Positions 11,446 to 22,804 of a stretch of 64,000 bases of DNA are shown in pieces. A model generated the notes under the pieces. That model made no database searches. It was not told where the DNA came from and saw only the letters and a list, made by a program, of their open reading frames with translations. The translations under genes were made by a program, and so were the position numbers. This stretch comes from Asterochloris sp. CNOR1 (Eukaryota; Chlorophyta; Trebouxiophyceae; Trebouxiales; Trebouxiaceae). Every line of letters begins with the position of its first letter. The stretch's first letter is position 1. The stretch spans positions 3,906,001 through 3,970,000 of the forward strand of contig OZ017749.1 of NCBI GenBank assembly GCA_963969365.1, written 5' to 3'.

Positions 11446-14139
11446 CACATGCTTTGCACATGGGGGCTGCTGGCGCCTGTCTTTGGGGCACCCTGGCAGC
11501 CACCAAGGCAGCCTGCATGCAGAAATGGAAGGGGGGCATTTGGCAGGGTGGCCATAGGTGTTGCACTGACAGCGTTTACGGTAGCCAACAGTGCAACATC
11601 TGGGGAGATGCAGCTAATGTCCGGAAATGCGACTTTTTCTGCAAGTGGGCACAGGCTTGGGGCCTATGCACGCCTATGCCGGTTCAGTCCAGAGCATCAC
11701 GCAGACAGCAAGACAGTCTCAAGTCAAAGATGAGACGGTCAGCCCTTGCCACAAGGCTTGTCAATCACATTGCCGGTTGCAACCTCTAGGGCAAGTTGTC
11801 ACATGGGAGTTGGGCCTTGGCTGCAGCTGGTGGTATAGGTACACCTTTGCCGCTGATGCGGTGTGAAGCAGCCACCCCAGGTGTAGGCAGAATGCTTTTG
11901 CGGGAAGTCCCACTGTGGCCGGCAGTGCAGCAGCATGAGAATCCTGCGCTGATCCAGCCATTGATGCCCGCAGTCCTTGACTGCTGTGTCAGCGCAAATC
12001 TCTGGCCACAGCATTGCAACCCCGAGCTTGACGTGCACTGCTGCTGTTGCAGCTGCTGCGGCCTACAGTCGGCCACTGCGGCAATTGCAGCATCATGGCC
12101 GTGACAAGCACCCCTACAGCCCGTATTGCACCGCAAGAGCCCCTTAAACCCACACTCTGCTGGATTGCCTTCAATGCCGCTGCTTGCAGCTTTACCCAAT
12201 TGTTTCTTCTGCTGTCCTTGGGCTTGCTCTCATATACAGCCCTATGTCTCTCCAGATCCAGGCCGGCACAAGTGCCCCTCCCTGAGATAGCGGCAACGTC
12301 GCGGGGCGTTGCTCTCGATGCATTTCTGAGAGGGAGCTCTCTGGGACCCATATCAGAGGAGGCTCTGCGCCAGCCCTTGGCTACATTGGCTGAGTCTGAG
12401 GTGGTGTGCCACACAGACTGCATGGCTGCATGGCGAGAGGAGGCGCTTCCTGGGACGGAAAGCAATTCCAGGCGGGTCCTGGAACCATCAATGCTGATGC
12501 GCTCAATCCCACTGCTGGACCTGCAAGTTGGAAGGGCTGTCCTTGGACTCCAAATGCAAGCACGCCTGGCAGGCCATTACGACTTTGGCTAGGGCTGGGA
12601 GGTGGATGAGGCTGCTGTCGTCAGTCCCACTGTCAGACCTGCAGGCGGGAAGTGCAATATGTGGAATCAGTGTGGCTGCTGCTTAAGGGGGCTGGCACCC
12701 AGGCAATAGCCTTTGCTGCCACTGTTGTACCTGCAAGCTTGCCAGGCACGTTTGGCAGGTGGCTTGTAGCCTCTGGTTGGTTCTGGGGCATCAGGGCCAT
12801 TGCCCTCTGCTAAATGTGCAGGCAGCAGGAGCTTTAAAAGCAGGGCTGAGGTCAAGAGAGAGCCTGCTGCAGAAGGTATGGCTGGTGGTCCTACAGGTGG
12901 GAGCAGAGCACCGTGAAGCGGCACACTCGGCTGTTGCAAATGCCCTCCTTGCTGAACTGGTAGCAGCGATAGCAGTGGCTTGCGGTGGAGCCTGATCATT
13001 CGCTTCCTGCTGGGCCTGCAAGCAGAGCAGACCTCATAGGACTATCTGGGCTTTTGCTAAGCATACCTGATATAGCTGTCTGGGCCCATAAAGCTTGAGT
13101 GCTGCCCAGGGTTTCCTGCTGTAACTTGGCCTCATTGCTGGGCCATAGCAGGGCTGCAAAAACACTTGAGCTGTCTGGCCCATTAGCCGGAAATTGCTCT
13201 GCGTGTGCATTCTGCTGCGTGCATACAGCCAAACCCAACAGACACGGATGTGCACTTTCAGCTGAAGCATTGACATCAGCGTCACATGCAATGTCCATGG
13301 CGTGGCGTGCACACAGGAGCGCAGCGGGCAGGGCTCTGCCAAGTGGGCCTTGAGCAGACGCCATAAGCTGCCCTTCTGAGCAACCAAGCTGCCAGCATGT
13401 CTTACCCTGGCACTGCAGCATACCAGATCCCTGGGAAAGGCCTCTCCTTCTGAAGTGGCGGCACCCCTCAGACGAGTTAGCGCCTTTGTGCAAAGGGTTG
13501 CCACATTCAAACCTTCACAGCCTGCCAGAACCTCAGCAATCAGCCAGCTTTTAAGTAGCACGCGCCAGCCATAAGTCATGCACGGCCTGTCCTAGCTAGA
13601 GCAGCATCGTGAGTGACTGCTTGGCACTACGAGCCACTGCCTGTACCTTGACTGGCAACAGGAAGCTCCCCAAGCCCAACACAGGTAGGCAGAGCTGTGT
13701 GGGGGCCAAGCATGAGGGGCAAGCTCACATGGCAAGCCGAGACGGCAGCCCCTCCTGGCTACTGTTGCTGCAGGCGCGCGAGTCCAGTATCAGGCCATCC
13801 TCCATGAAGGTGCTTGAGATGGCCCTCGTCAGGGATCTGAGCGCCTAGCATCCGACATGAGCAGGGCTGCTCTGGCATCTCACATCAATGTTGCCTTTGA
13901 TTGACCTACAAACAAGCTTTTGTGCACCTCAAGGTGCACAGGCTGAGTCATCACGCGCTGCCAGGCCAAGTTCCCGACTCCTGGCTGGAATGCTGGAGTG
14001 CAGCCGCCAAGACTCCAGCCAGGACGACCATACACCGGGGTGCTGGCCGCCCAAGTTGCAGCAAAGGCTTGTTGCTGTGACATGCAGGTCAGGCCACCAA
14101 CAAAGTATTTTGGTTGTGGTGCCTACCCCAGCCAGATGC
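11446..14139. other. Unresolved region, possible decayed family member
   Basis: Plus-strand pieces resemble the Ala-rich modules of proteins A and B: ~11,540-11,640 (VALTAFTVANSATSG) and 12,898-12,992 (AAHSAVANALLAELVAA, ending at TGA after a TACAG acceptor). A Gly/Asn-rich piece at ~12,430-12,600 recalls the tail of protein A. No signal-peptide exon or continuous set of exons could be built. Minus-strand frames around 13,034-13,579 and 12,080-12,460 are open but unrecognised. Confidence 0.25.
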
Positions 14140-14531
14140 TGAACACCAGTGTTGCAAGCTGTACTGTTGCAAGGCGTGGTGGCGCAGAGCCAGGAAATGG
14201 GACGGGAGCACAGTGTTGCCTGTCTGTGGCCTCACGAAGCAAGGCGTTGGTGTCATGTACTCCTTTGGCAAAAGCTCTCACCGCACCTTCCATGGTTGCT
14301 CTCCAAGGGCATGTCTCTGGCAGTCCTGGCCGCGTTGCTGCTGTGCCTGCTGGTTCTGGCATTGCCTCTGGTGCTGCGGCAGCCACTCCCTCTGTGCCGT
14401 ACTGGCTTCCACCTGTGTGGCTGGGCAATCTCAGCATGAGCCACTCAGCTTCTCATAGGTGTTTAGTGGGAAATATTGTTGTCAACTTGCCGATAGTACA
14501 ATGTTCAGGGAGAAATAGAGGGAGCCGGTAA
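14140..14531 (+). CDS. Terminal exon of an Ala-rich family member (partial)
   Basis: A plus-strand frame with VASRSKALVSCTP, then AKALTAPSM and GSGIASGAAAATPSVP matches the pattern of the penultimate exon of protein A (VASQTTPCIATALAAALADV, then Pro/Ala-rich). It stays open to a stop at 14,529-14,531 and overlaps the 3' end of the minus-strand F-box gene. Upstream exons are unclear, so this may be a fragment. No function can be given beyond family membership. Confidence 0.3.
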
Positions 14532-15166
14532 GGATTGATCAAGGTCTCGATACCCATCTCAACTGCTTGAAGTGCGGGTTGGGACAGCAGCGACGGCAAG
14601 CTACTCAGCATGTGCTGATGGACCCGGATTCTCAGCAGCTTGAGCGCAGGTGCGATCAGGAGACGGTCCGGCAGCCAGCCATCGGACAACATAAGAGACT
14701 GCAGTTGAGGTAGACAACCCGGATTCATGTACACATGGTGCTGACCTGCCACCAGGGCCAATAGGGGGCTCTGGCACAGCCTCAATTGCCGCAGGCCTCT
14801 GGGGAGCCAGGCCAGATTGGTCCTGCATGCAATCCAAAACTCTACGCGCATTGGCAGGACAACGCATGGCAGGTCTACTTAAGCAACAGCTCACCCAATG
14901 CCACAGGTGACATCCAGTGCAGGCATGGCAGCAAGTATGGCAGCCTCCAGCCTTGGCGCACAAGGGCCCATCCTGAGTCCGCCTGATGGAAGGCGAAGAT
15001 GCACCGTTGGATCGGCCATGGCTGCATACCAGGCCCTCCCAAGGGTCATCATGGCCAATTTACCCTTGCTGAGGGGCAGCCATGACAGGATCAGCACAAG
15101 GAGTTCCACAGACAAGCCTGCATGGCAGCAAAATGCTGTGAGCAGGCAAGCATCACATTGCCCCAC
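14453..15166 (-). CDS. Small F-box protein with LRR-like tail
   Basis: The N-terminal exon (from 15,166) contains an F-box-like segment at about residues 18-55: LSVELLVLILSWLPLSKGK, a short gap, then WYAAMADPTVHLRL, matching the family pattern L-P-ELL-x-IL-x-LP...W...P-x-L. The exon ends at a GTGAGC donor near 14,895. The second exon (to the stop at 14,453) is Leu-rich with weak repeats (LPRGLRQLRLCQSPLLAL; LPQLQSLMLSDGWLP; LLRIRVHQHMLSSLPSLL), as in short F-box/LRR proteins. Such proteins recruit substrates to SCF ubiquitin ligases. The small intron between the exons (about 14,880-14,900) is the least certain point. Length about 220 residues. The identification is by pattern only. Confidence 0.45.
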
Positions 15167-15369
15167 AGTGTGAACTGACCCGTGGCCATTGAAGTACGGT
15201 GTGCGCCATGTGGAGAAGCAGATGCCAGCAGGCTCCTAGCTCGGCTGCCCTCCTGCAGGTGGCATGTGGTGCCTCAGTGGGCAGACTGTGGGCATTGATT
15301 AGGCAGGCGGTGAGGAATCTGGTCATGATGATTTACCAAGTCTACAGCAGGGCGCAGTGTCCCAGCTAT

Positions 15370-17060
15370 CAGCAGTTGGTCCTTTCGGCGCCTAACAGTC
15401 GGGAGCGGGTGTGTTGACAGACAGCACGTTTCAAGTTGCCCAGAGGCTACACCACCCAGTGTGCTGCCCAACTTGTGGCTTCTGAAGCCATATGGGTGGT
15501 TTCTGAGGCCTTGTGGGATTCACGAAAGGAGGATAAGGGAAGGCTTCCGGCTGAATGCTGTTTTGAGTGCTGAGGAATGCCTTCTATTAAATTGCACCAG
15601 TCGTGCGCGCCGTCTTTGGCGCGCCATCTGGCGCAATATGACATGAGCTGTGGCATTCCAGTCGTTGTGTGGCAGCCCGTTCTGCTTGGGCAACACTGGC
15701 GCCAGACACCAGCATGGCTGAGGAATAGGAGAATGGAGCCTCACGTGTGTTGTCCTGAAGTTCTCAACAAGCCTCCAGTTTCCTCCTCAACCTCATCTTT
15801 ATGTGTCAAGTCCTCTTCGGTGAGCAAGCCTACCTTTTGAGCTGATGCAAACAGTTTGCCCTCCCCTCCTGCAGAAACTCTTGAATGAGCTTGGGTACCG
15901 ACAGAGGCTTGGGCGCCCTTTAGAGTGGCAGACTGTCTTTTGTTTCACCTTTTCCAGCATGAGCCCGCTGACAGCCATCACAGGCCTTCACTTTTCAGGG
16001 CCTCTTGTACGGGGGCCCTGTGGCTCTCATATAGGGCTGGGTGCTGACCTCATTACTCACCGTAGCTGTGGGCCTGGCCTCCAGCGAACTGTGCAGCACA
16101 ATGCCACAGAGCGGAGGTGAGGCGCTCACTGAACTGGCTGACTGCGCACAGACCAAAGCACAGACAGCGGAGTCTGTGCTGCGCTGCAGGTCTGTACTTC
16201 TGGTGAGGACGATGGCAGCCCAGCTTCTTGTCCTGCTTGGTGATTGCTCAAGCAATGCAGCCCCCCTCCTTGCAGGAGCTACATGCTGGGGTGGAAGCAT
16301 GGCGTGTTCTGGTCTTGGGTGACAGGCTGGGTGGGCTCCCCCTGCTGCAGCCCTGCCTGCATTCCCGCTTGGACCGCTTCAGACACACCAAGTGCACGTC
16401 TGCTGCCATACTGCCTGCATTCCTGCCTGGCCTGCTCCAGACACATCAAACGCATATGCACCATGCTGAAAATGTGTGGTGCAGATCCACCTGCTGGGTC
16501 AGCTCGCATTGTGGCGGGCAGTGAGTACACTGTGGTCCAAGTATCAATCATCATCACTCTGCTGGGCACTGGCACAGCCACTGGTGGAGGCTACCTGATG
16601 TCGTATGCAGAGGTGTGCCATGCCCGTCTGCAGCTGAGCAACACTAACGGCACTGTCGTGTGCAGCTGAGCAGCAGCAAGTGCACTGGCGTGCGCAACAT
16701 GCTCACTAGACGGCACCCTGGCTGCAGCAATATATGCTGCTGGTCTGTCTGCTGGTCAGCCACGCTGCGCTCAACTCCTTCCCGATGGTTGTGGCGGCCC
16801 GCATCGCGCATGTTGCTGCGGTGTGGCTGCTCCTGGGTAAGCTTTGCTCTGCGGCCCATGGCTGAGCAGCTGCCTGCCATGCACATACAGCTAGATCCAC
16901 GTTGGTGAACCCACCCACCAGAACCAAATTGACTCCCCTACGGGGGCCCACCCAGGCGTCGTACCTGAGTGAAATAGAGGCCCACTCTAACTGTAAACAG
17001 ACCTGATTTCCAAGTGACAGGGGCTGCAGAGCCAGCTGGTGACTGTCTGCAGGGGCTGCC
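15370..17060 (+). repeat. Source segment copied into the 5-kb array
   Basis: These 1,691 bases cover sequence upstream of the permease and its first half. The same sequence, minus 536 bases (15,988-16,523), is found at 25,560-26,714 and 30,604-31,758. Lengths agree exactly (1,691 - 536 = 1,155). The left edge is AGCAGTTGGTCCTTTCGGCG; the right edge is CTGCAGGGGCTGCC. Confidence 0.9.
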
Positions 17061-18837
17061 ATCATTGTGGGAGTCTTGTTGATGATCACTCAACCCAAAA
17101 ACATTTCCATGTTTGTCTTCACGATCTACCAGGTGGGGCATCTGTGCATCCTGGCCACAGCCTCAGCAGTTCGGCACACACTGAGGACTTCACACTGGGT
17201 GCAGGGCAACCCCAGCAGCAACGTCACAAGCATCCCTTATACGTTTGTGCTGCGCCTGCTGACGGCGTGCTGGAGCCTGACAGGCTATGACAGCGCTGGT
17301 CACGTCATTGAGGTGCATGCACCCACAGCCTGCCACTAGTACCATAAGATTGCACAGTCTGCTAGCTGGGCCCAGTGCTGGACGGGGGTGCCAAGATGGT
17401 GCAGGGGAAACTTTGCACTGCACTGCTGACTGGGGGAGATGGTGCATGAATTTGGCACCGGTGCATGACTGCGCTGTGGTGCCGTCCTGCTGCTAACCTC
17501 CTCTTGCTCACATGGCAGCTGTCTCACAGGGTGCCTGTGCCGCATGCAGGAGACCGCACAAGCCAATGTGATCGCAGGCCGCCCCATCTTGCCGGCCGTT
17601 TTGCTGTCCTCTGTGACAGGTCTGGCCTACCTGCTGGGCCTCACCTACTGCATAGATGTGAGCCATGAACATTGTGTCATCCACATGTGGCTGCTCCTGT
17701 CATCCACATGTGGCTCCTCCCTGAGCTGTCACCTATGCACTATGCAGGACTATGACAATGTCTTGAGCCTTCACAATGAGACAGGAGGGCTCCTGCCTGT
17801 GGGGCAGGTGAGCATGAGGTCTATCGTATAAGATCAAGTGAACTTTTGGCGAGTCTGGCAGTCAACATGCTGACTCCTGCAGATTTTCTGGGACTCCTTT
17901 GCCAACAAGTATGGGACAGGCACCAGATGCATCTGGTGGCTGGTCATCCCGCTGGGAGCCTGCTGGTTCTGTGGCCTGCTCAGCATGACAGCAGCCTCCA
18001 GGATGTTGTACACATTCAGCCGCAATGGCGCCATGCCATTTCACAGGCTCCTAAGACATCTTGTGATGTTGATTCCGGCATCAAAGCGCCACTTGTTGCA
18101 GGTGGGGGAGAGTGCCTTGCCAGCACAGCCGAGGCTGCCACTGGGATGAGGTGCAGCACATGCAGTCCCTTGGCCCTGCAAGGCATAGACTTATGCTGTA
18201 GCGCAACCTGTTCAGCAGTGCAGCTGGCTTGACCTGTGCTGCCATTGTTTGCGGTATGGGCTGTGGCGCTGGCTACCATCATCATTTGCACAGGCCTGCT
18301 GAAAAGCCTTAACATTGTCCTGGCCATCACTTCTGTTGCAACAGCAGGCCTGGCTGCAGCCTACTCCTTGCCTCTCTGGCTGAAAAACCTGGTCAAGCAG
18401 ACTGGCTTGGAGCCAGGTCCCTTTGACCTGGGCAGGTAAAGAAGCCTGCTGGCTGTGTGGTTGGCGTGTGCAGGGCACCTCTGACGTGGCGGTTCAAGTG
18501 CAGGTGGAGCACGCCCATCCATGCCATTGGGCCACTTCGGCTGACCTTTGTCACAGCCATCTTCATGCTGCCGGCTGCATACCCTGTGACCACTGTTGTG
18601 GGGGCCCCACTGGCCTTTGGCCTGGTGGTGTGCCCAGTCTTGCTGTCTTGGTTTGCCTGGAGCAGACACTGGTTTGGTGGCCCAATGCCAGATGTCCTCA
18701 ACTCAGACGTGAGTGGTGGCAAGAGTATTGTTTGCCAGGCAGGAGCTGTTGTGCAGCAGGTGCTGATACATTCTTGCTCGCTGCAGATTGTTAAAGTGAA
18801 GGGCTGGATTTCTGACCCACCCAGGACAACTTCATGA
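15733..18837 (+). CDS. BAT1/GABA-permease-like amino acid transporter, with two lesions
   Basis: An APC-superfamily amino acid permease most like plant BAT1. Exon 1 starts at ATG 15,733; exon 2 has NELGYRQRLGRPLEWQ with FSSMSPLTAITG. Then LLYGGPVALI, GWVLTSLLTVAVGLASSEL, SGGLYFW, SWVTGWIHLLGQLA, AGSEYTVVQV, GTGTATGGGYL, GYDSAGHVIE, AYLLGLTYCID, NETGGLLPVGQ and the family hallmark SMTAASRMLYTFSRNGAMPF, followed by GLEPGPFDLGR, AAYPVTTVVGAPLAFG and SRHWFGGPMPDVL. The last exon ends at TGA 18,835-18,837. All 10-12 membrane helices can be followed. Two lesions: TAG at 16,032-16,034 where the family has Trp (LI-stop-GWV), and a frame break near 16,495-16,515 where about five residues are missing between GQLA and VAGSEYT. 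It may be a recent pseudogene or contain sequence errors. It would move amino acids or GABA across a membrane. Confidence 0.75.
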
Positions 18838-19729
18838 TGAAACAAGAAGGGGCAAAGTTTATCATGGGTGTGCACACTATTAGTCTGCAGCGTTTTCCCT
18901 GTCGTGTCAATCGGGTGTTTGATGCTGGCCACCTAGCTGTGGCGCAGAAGTAAAATTTGTCCTTGCCTGAAGAGATGGGAAGGCGTGCGTGCTGTTGGTT
19001 TGCAGCAGGTCTGGCTGGTTACAGCAAAACTGCAGGAGGCGTGCCAACAACCTGACTGCCCTTTTAGTGGGAAGAGGCCATGGTTGTGTTGACGATCAGG
19101 ATCAAGCTTCTCAGGTAGAGGAAATCACCATGCTGTACAGCTTGGAAACGACATGGGATTAGCCAGGCAGCAAGAAGCCAAGGGAAATGCCACAGACAGA
19201 GGCTGGCATCCACTGCATTGCAGCATGTTGCTCTGCCCTTTGTGGTGCTAGCTTGGCAGCGCTGCCAAGCAATGGGCACTACGAGCATAGCAAACATCTA
19301 CAGCAGGCATGGCAGTGGGCAGACCATCATACACAGGACCCATTGAAGCATCTAGAGTTGTACATGCTGCAGCGCACTGCATGCACGTGCTTGCAATGAC
19401 TCGATTCTGCAGTGACTCGATTTCAAGCACAACTCTGAGAACGCTGAAGCCACCAATTGTCTGTCTACCATTGAGTTAAGTGACATCATACTCTCATGTT
19501 CCAATCACTTCAGACACTCCTTCATCATGTGACAGAGATGGGCAGGGGCGGTTGTGGCAGTTGGCTTCTTGCGGGCAGTTGAAGTGTGCTGAGAGGTTTT
19601 CTAGACTCGACACCTCCCCTTTCACACATGCCACCAGCTTGCCTCTGTGACACTCTCCTTGGAGACCAGTGTACCTTGAAAGGTCGCTGACAATCCAGTT
19701 CTCACACTCGCCGGCGCTGTTAAACAACA
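18838..19729. other. No gene assigned
   Basis: The 3' flank of the permease. A 116-residue minus-strand open frame (19,494-19,844) starts with a hydrophobic stretch but overlaps the likely plus-strand exon at ~19,730-19,880 and is unrecognised. Confidence 0.3.
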
Positions 19730-22375
19730 GGCGCAATGGATGCGCCTGCATGAGGTTGACACAGTACACGCAACTTATGATTGCAGCCGAAGCCTTTGGC
19801 GCCAAGCTCAGAAGGATCCATATGCTGCGCAACTTTGCCTTCATCTGTTTTTGGTCACCTGCATCATTCCAAAGAAGGTGTGCTCATTGAGGTGTGCACA
19901 CGTGTGTGCAGCTCAAGAACCAGCAGCCGCAGTGCAAGATCCGCGGCAAGCTGCAATACAGACCTCCTGCCTTACCGTGGCATTCAGAAACAGTCTGCAG
20001 GTGCTGCTTAGCTGGCTCGCTTGCCGCTCTTACAGGCCTATGTGCTATCTGTGATATCACTGTCTGGCTGGCTCATCGACTCAGTGAGCTGTGGAAGAGG
20101 GCAGAGCGACTTAAAGATGCACGAGGGATCACAGGCGGCTGTTCGTGTAACACAAATGATCCTGACTGACAATAAATGGCTGATCATGATTGTGATCGTG
20201 AAGTGACGCACTGGGTTTCCTTGATGCCTTGCTGGTTCCGTCCCTGCCTGCTCTTGTGGTGCCATGGCACATACGGGGTCATGCATAAAGTATGGCGCCC
20301 GTGCAGATGCATTGCAGGTAGTCCTGACACAGGGCATGGCATGCCATAAGAATGGCTGGGCTTGGGTTGCAGAAGGCCAGCAAGTGACATGATTTCTGAT
20401 AGTGAAGCATCTGCAAGAACGCAAGTTGCACAGCCATGGGCTCATGCAGGAGGGCTTCACGTCAATTATTGTTACAGGTCAGTTGCTTTCGGCCACGGCA
20501 GTTAGCGTCAACTTGTGCCCTGCTGGGGCATTCGAGCAAGCGCAAAGATATTACTGAAGAGAGCGAGTCCTTGCGCAGCAGCCACTGTGCCACCAGGACT
20601 TGGACAGTACTGCGTTGGAACACAGGTCCCTTACCGCTTTGCAAAGCACAGCTGCCTGCACATGTTGTTGTGTTGTATCTGTTGCGTGGCTGAGAACTGC
20701 TGCTGTCTATTTGCAGTGAGTGTGGTGCTCATCTTCAGCAGTCTCAGAGACGAAAGCTTTGTCAGGGGGCCATGGCTGGCCTTGTCTTGGGATCTTCAAT
20801 GCCCCCCAGGCTGAAGCACAAAGTTGCAGAGCATCTCAGATGTCTTGGCCGGGTGGACAGCTTGCGGCGCCGCACTTACAAGCCTGAGAAAGGCGTAGCT
20901 TGTTCCCTCGGAGCAAAGAGCCTAGCTTTGTGCCTCAATGTATGTTACTTGATGCTGTGTCCTCCTCTCTGGCATCAGCGACCCTGCTGAATTGACGTGC
21001 AGAGGCATGACATCATCAATTTAGAGCAGACAGGACGACCAGGCATGGACAGCCTATGGCTCCTGTGTGGATTGATGTATGGACTGGGCGTGACAGTTCC
21101 TAGTCGGATTTATTTTTAACTTTGCCCATCAGGTCTGCATGCTCTGTTGTTGCTGGCAAACTTGTCTGAGCGTGACGTGTGTCAGATGCAGCTGCAGATC
21201 CTACACGTGGCTGGCTGGCAGAGCTGTGCAATCGTCCTTGGTGTAGGTATCTGTCTGACACCATATCGATATGGTGTTCATTGCAAGCTGTCTTGGCTTC
21301 CTGTGTATGGCGGAGGCTTACGGCGTGCAGCGTCATGGCAAGACTGCTCGGCACCCAGGTGACTGCCCAAAGCCATTCATGTTTTCTAATGGAATTGTGC
21401 CTCTGTCCGCTTTGCATCTGCTCAAGTCTGCTGACCTTTCAGGTGCAGTTCGGCTGGAGATGGATGGCAAAGCCAGAGTGCCACCGCAGTATTACAGGCC
21501 CTACTATATGATGTGGCTGTATGCTGGCACGTGTGGGCTTGTGCCTATCATCCTCTGCATGAGCACCATCTTTCTGCAGCAGCAGTCATGGAGCAAGATC
21601 TGAGGGGTGCGCTTCTGAACATGCTACCTTCCTTGAGGCATGCCATCAACGTTACTCTGACTGCTTGTTCCCAGGAGGCCAATCGAGGGCTGCCTCATTG
21701 CAGGTGACATTGCTGCCATACTGTGTCGCGTTGTTTGTGCAGATGATTGTGGAGTCTGCCTTCATGAGGGAAGGTGGGCTTGCTTGTGATTCTGTTGTGC
21801 CATGCAGCTGCCTTAACGCAACCAGGATCACTGGCCTTGCAGATGTAGATTAGCACCTGTGTGTGCAGGCTCGCCTTTGTGGCCACAAGTGCCTCAGGCT
21901 TTTCCATTATACCGATTGGGTCAAACTGCTCGAAGCCTGTGTTTTGCACACCACCTGATTGCCCCGTTGTGGTCGGTCTGGTTGCAACAGTGTGTCTTGA
22001 TCCTGTGGGCTGTGAACTTTGGAGCTGGTACGCATCTGCTGTCTGCTCAGGTGAACACTGAAGACATGGGACCCGTTGACTGTTTGGTTGCATGTTGCAG
22101 TGATGAGCTGGCATCCCTGGCTCTATATGTGGCACTTGCACAAGGCTTGAGGTAGGATACTGACAGGCCTATCATGTGAGATGAGACACTGACAGGCCTA
22201 CCTCAAGGTGGACACCATCTTTCAAGCAGAGAAGAGTTGCAAAGTGGATGTGAATCTCTTTGCAGAAAGCGCCTGGCAGGGCATGTGCAGTGTGCCGCTG
22301 GCTCCGACACTGTCCCTTATGCCACAACAGCAATTGATGGCTCTGAAAGCACACTTTAAAGCTGCTCTGCTCTGA
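19730..22375 (+). CDS. Uncharacterised multi-pass membrane protein
   Basis: Several plus-strand blocks with proper splice borders form a membrane-protein gene I cannot name: ~19,735-19,879 (CLHLFLVTCIIPKK), 20,037-20,200 (AYVLSVISLSGWLIDS), ~21,000-21,105 (SLWLLCGLMYGLGVTVPS), ~21,135-21,240 (LHALLLLANLSERDV), 21,261-21,357 (MVFIASCLGFLCMAEAYGVQ), 21,443-21,600 (PPQYYRPYYMMWLYAG with TCGLVPIILCMSTIF) and a hydrophilic C-terminal exon ending at TGA 22,373-22,375 (YLKVDTIFQAEKSCKVDVNL ... LMALKAHFKAALL). The first exon is not certain. Only the part from about 21,692 to the stop is duplicated in the tandem array. It converges with the UbiA gene on a C-rich/G-rich island. Confidence 0.4.
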
Positions 22376-22525
22376 CGGCTGCTCAGGTCCCAGATGGTCA
22401 GATGATAGACGGACTGTTTACACAATTGGTAGTTGCTCTTCTGTATGGTAATACAGGAACTGGACACTCGTACACCCATGACACAGGGGGTACCGGTCAT
22501 GAAACTGTGTTTGCCCAGTTGATAC

Positions 22526-22686
22526 CTCCCACCCCCACTAGGGCACCTCCCCCACCCTCCCCCCTGCCCCTTAGGCACGTGCCTCTAGCCCCCCCACGGT
22601 GGGGGCGCAGACAATGAAGGCCTGGGGGGGGTGGAGGGGGGGTAGGGGAGGCCGCGGGGGAGGGGTGGAGGATGGGCCAGGGGGCA
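22526..22686. repeat. C-rich then G-rich island between convergent genes (unit 1)
   Basis: A strand switch in base skew: C-rich runs (CCCCCACCCTCCCCCCTGCC type) to ~22,603, then G-rich runs (GGGGGGGGTGGAGGGGGGGT type) to ~22,686. It lies between the stop codons of the plus-strand membrane gene and the minus-strand UbiA gene. Four or more G-runs make a G-quadruplex possible on each strand. A small hairpin CCCCCCCACGGTGGGGG marks the switch. Confidence 0.7.
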
Positions 22687-22804
22687 ACAAAGCAGCTCCT
22701 GTATTACAAGAAGAGCTGATAGCCAACTTCAAGATGACTGTTTTTTGTGTATTGAGACTCTACATTTGCAACACCAGCATTAGCTAGGCAAGACAATGAT
22801 GGAC

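Noticed and set aside
14253-14444. Leu-rich putative transmembrane peptide at 14.3-14.4 kb (plus)
   Set aside because: It is an alternative frame of the Ala-rich family exon, a common artefact of GCx/CTx-rich codons.
15406-15960. Minus-strand open frames of 70-175 residues in 15.4-16.0 kb and its copies
   Set aside because: They lie opposite the permease 5' region and its copies and have no recognisable domain; best explained as shadows.
21695-22141. 148-residue minus-strand frame, repeated in all units
   Set aside because: It overlaps the plus-strand membrane-gene exons, lacks domain features, and recurs only because the DNA is duplicated.
19730-22375. Heliorhodopsin or other microbial rhodopsin
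   Set aside because: Some helices (CGLVPII; LHALLLLANLSERDV) loosely recall the fold, but no final hydrophobic helix with a retinal-binding Lys is present; the C-terminal exon is hydrophilic.
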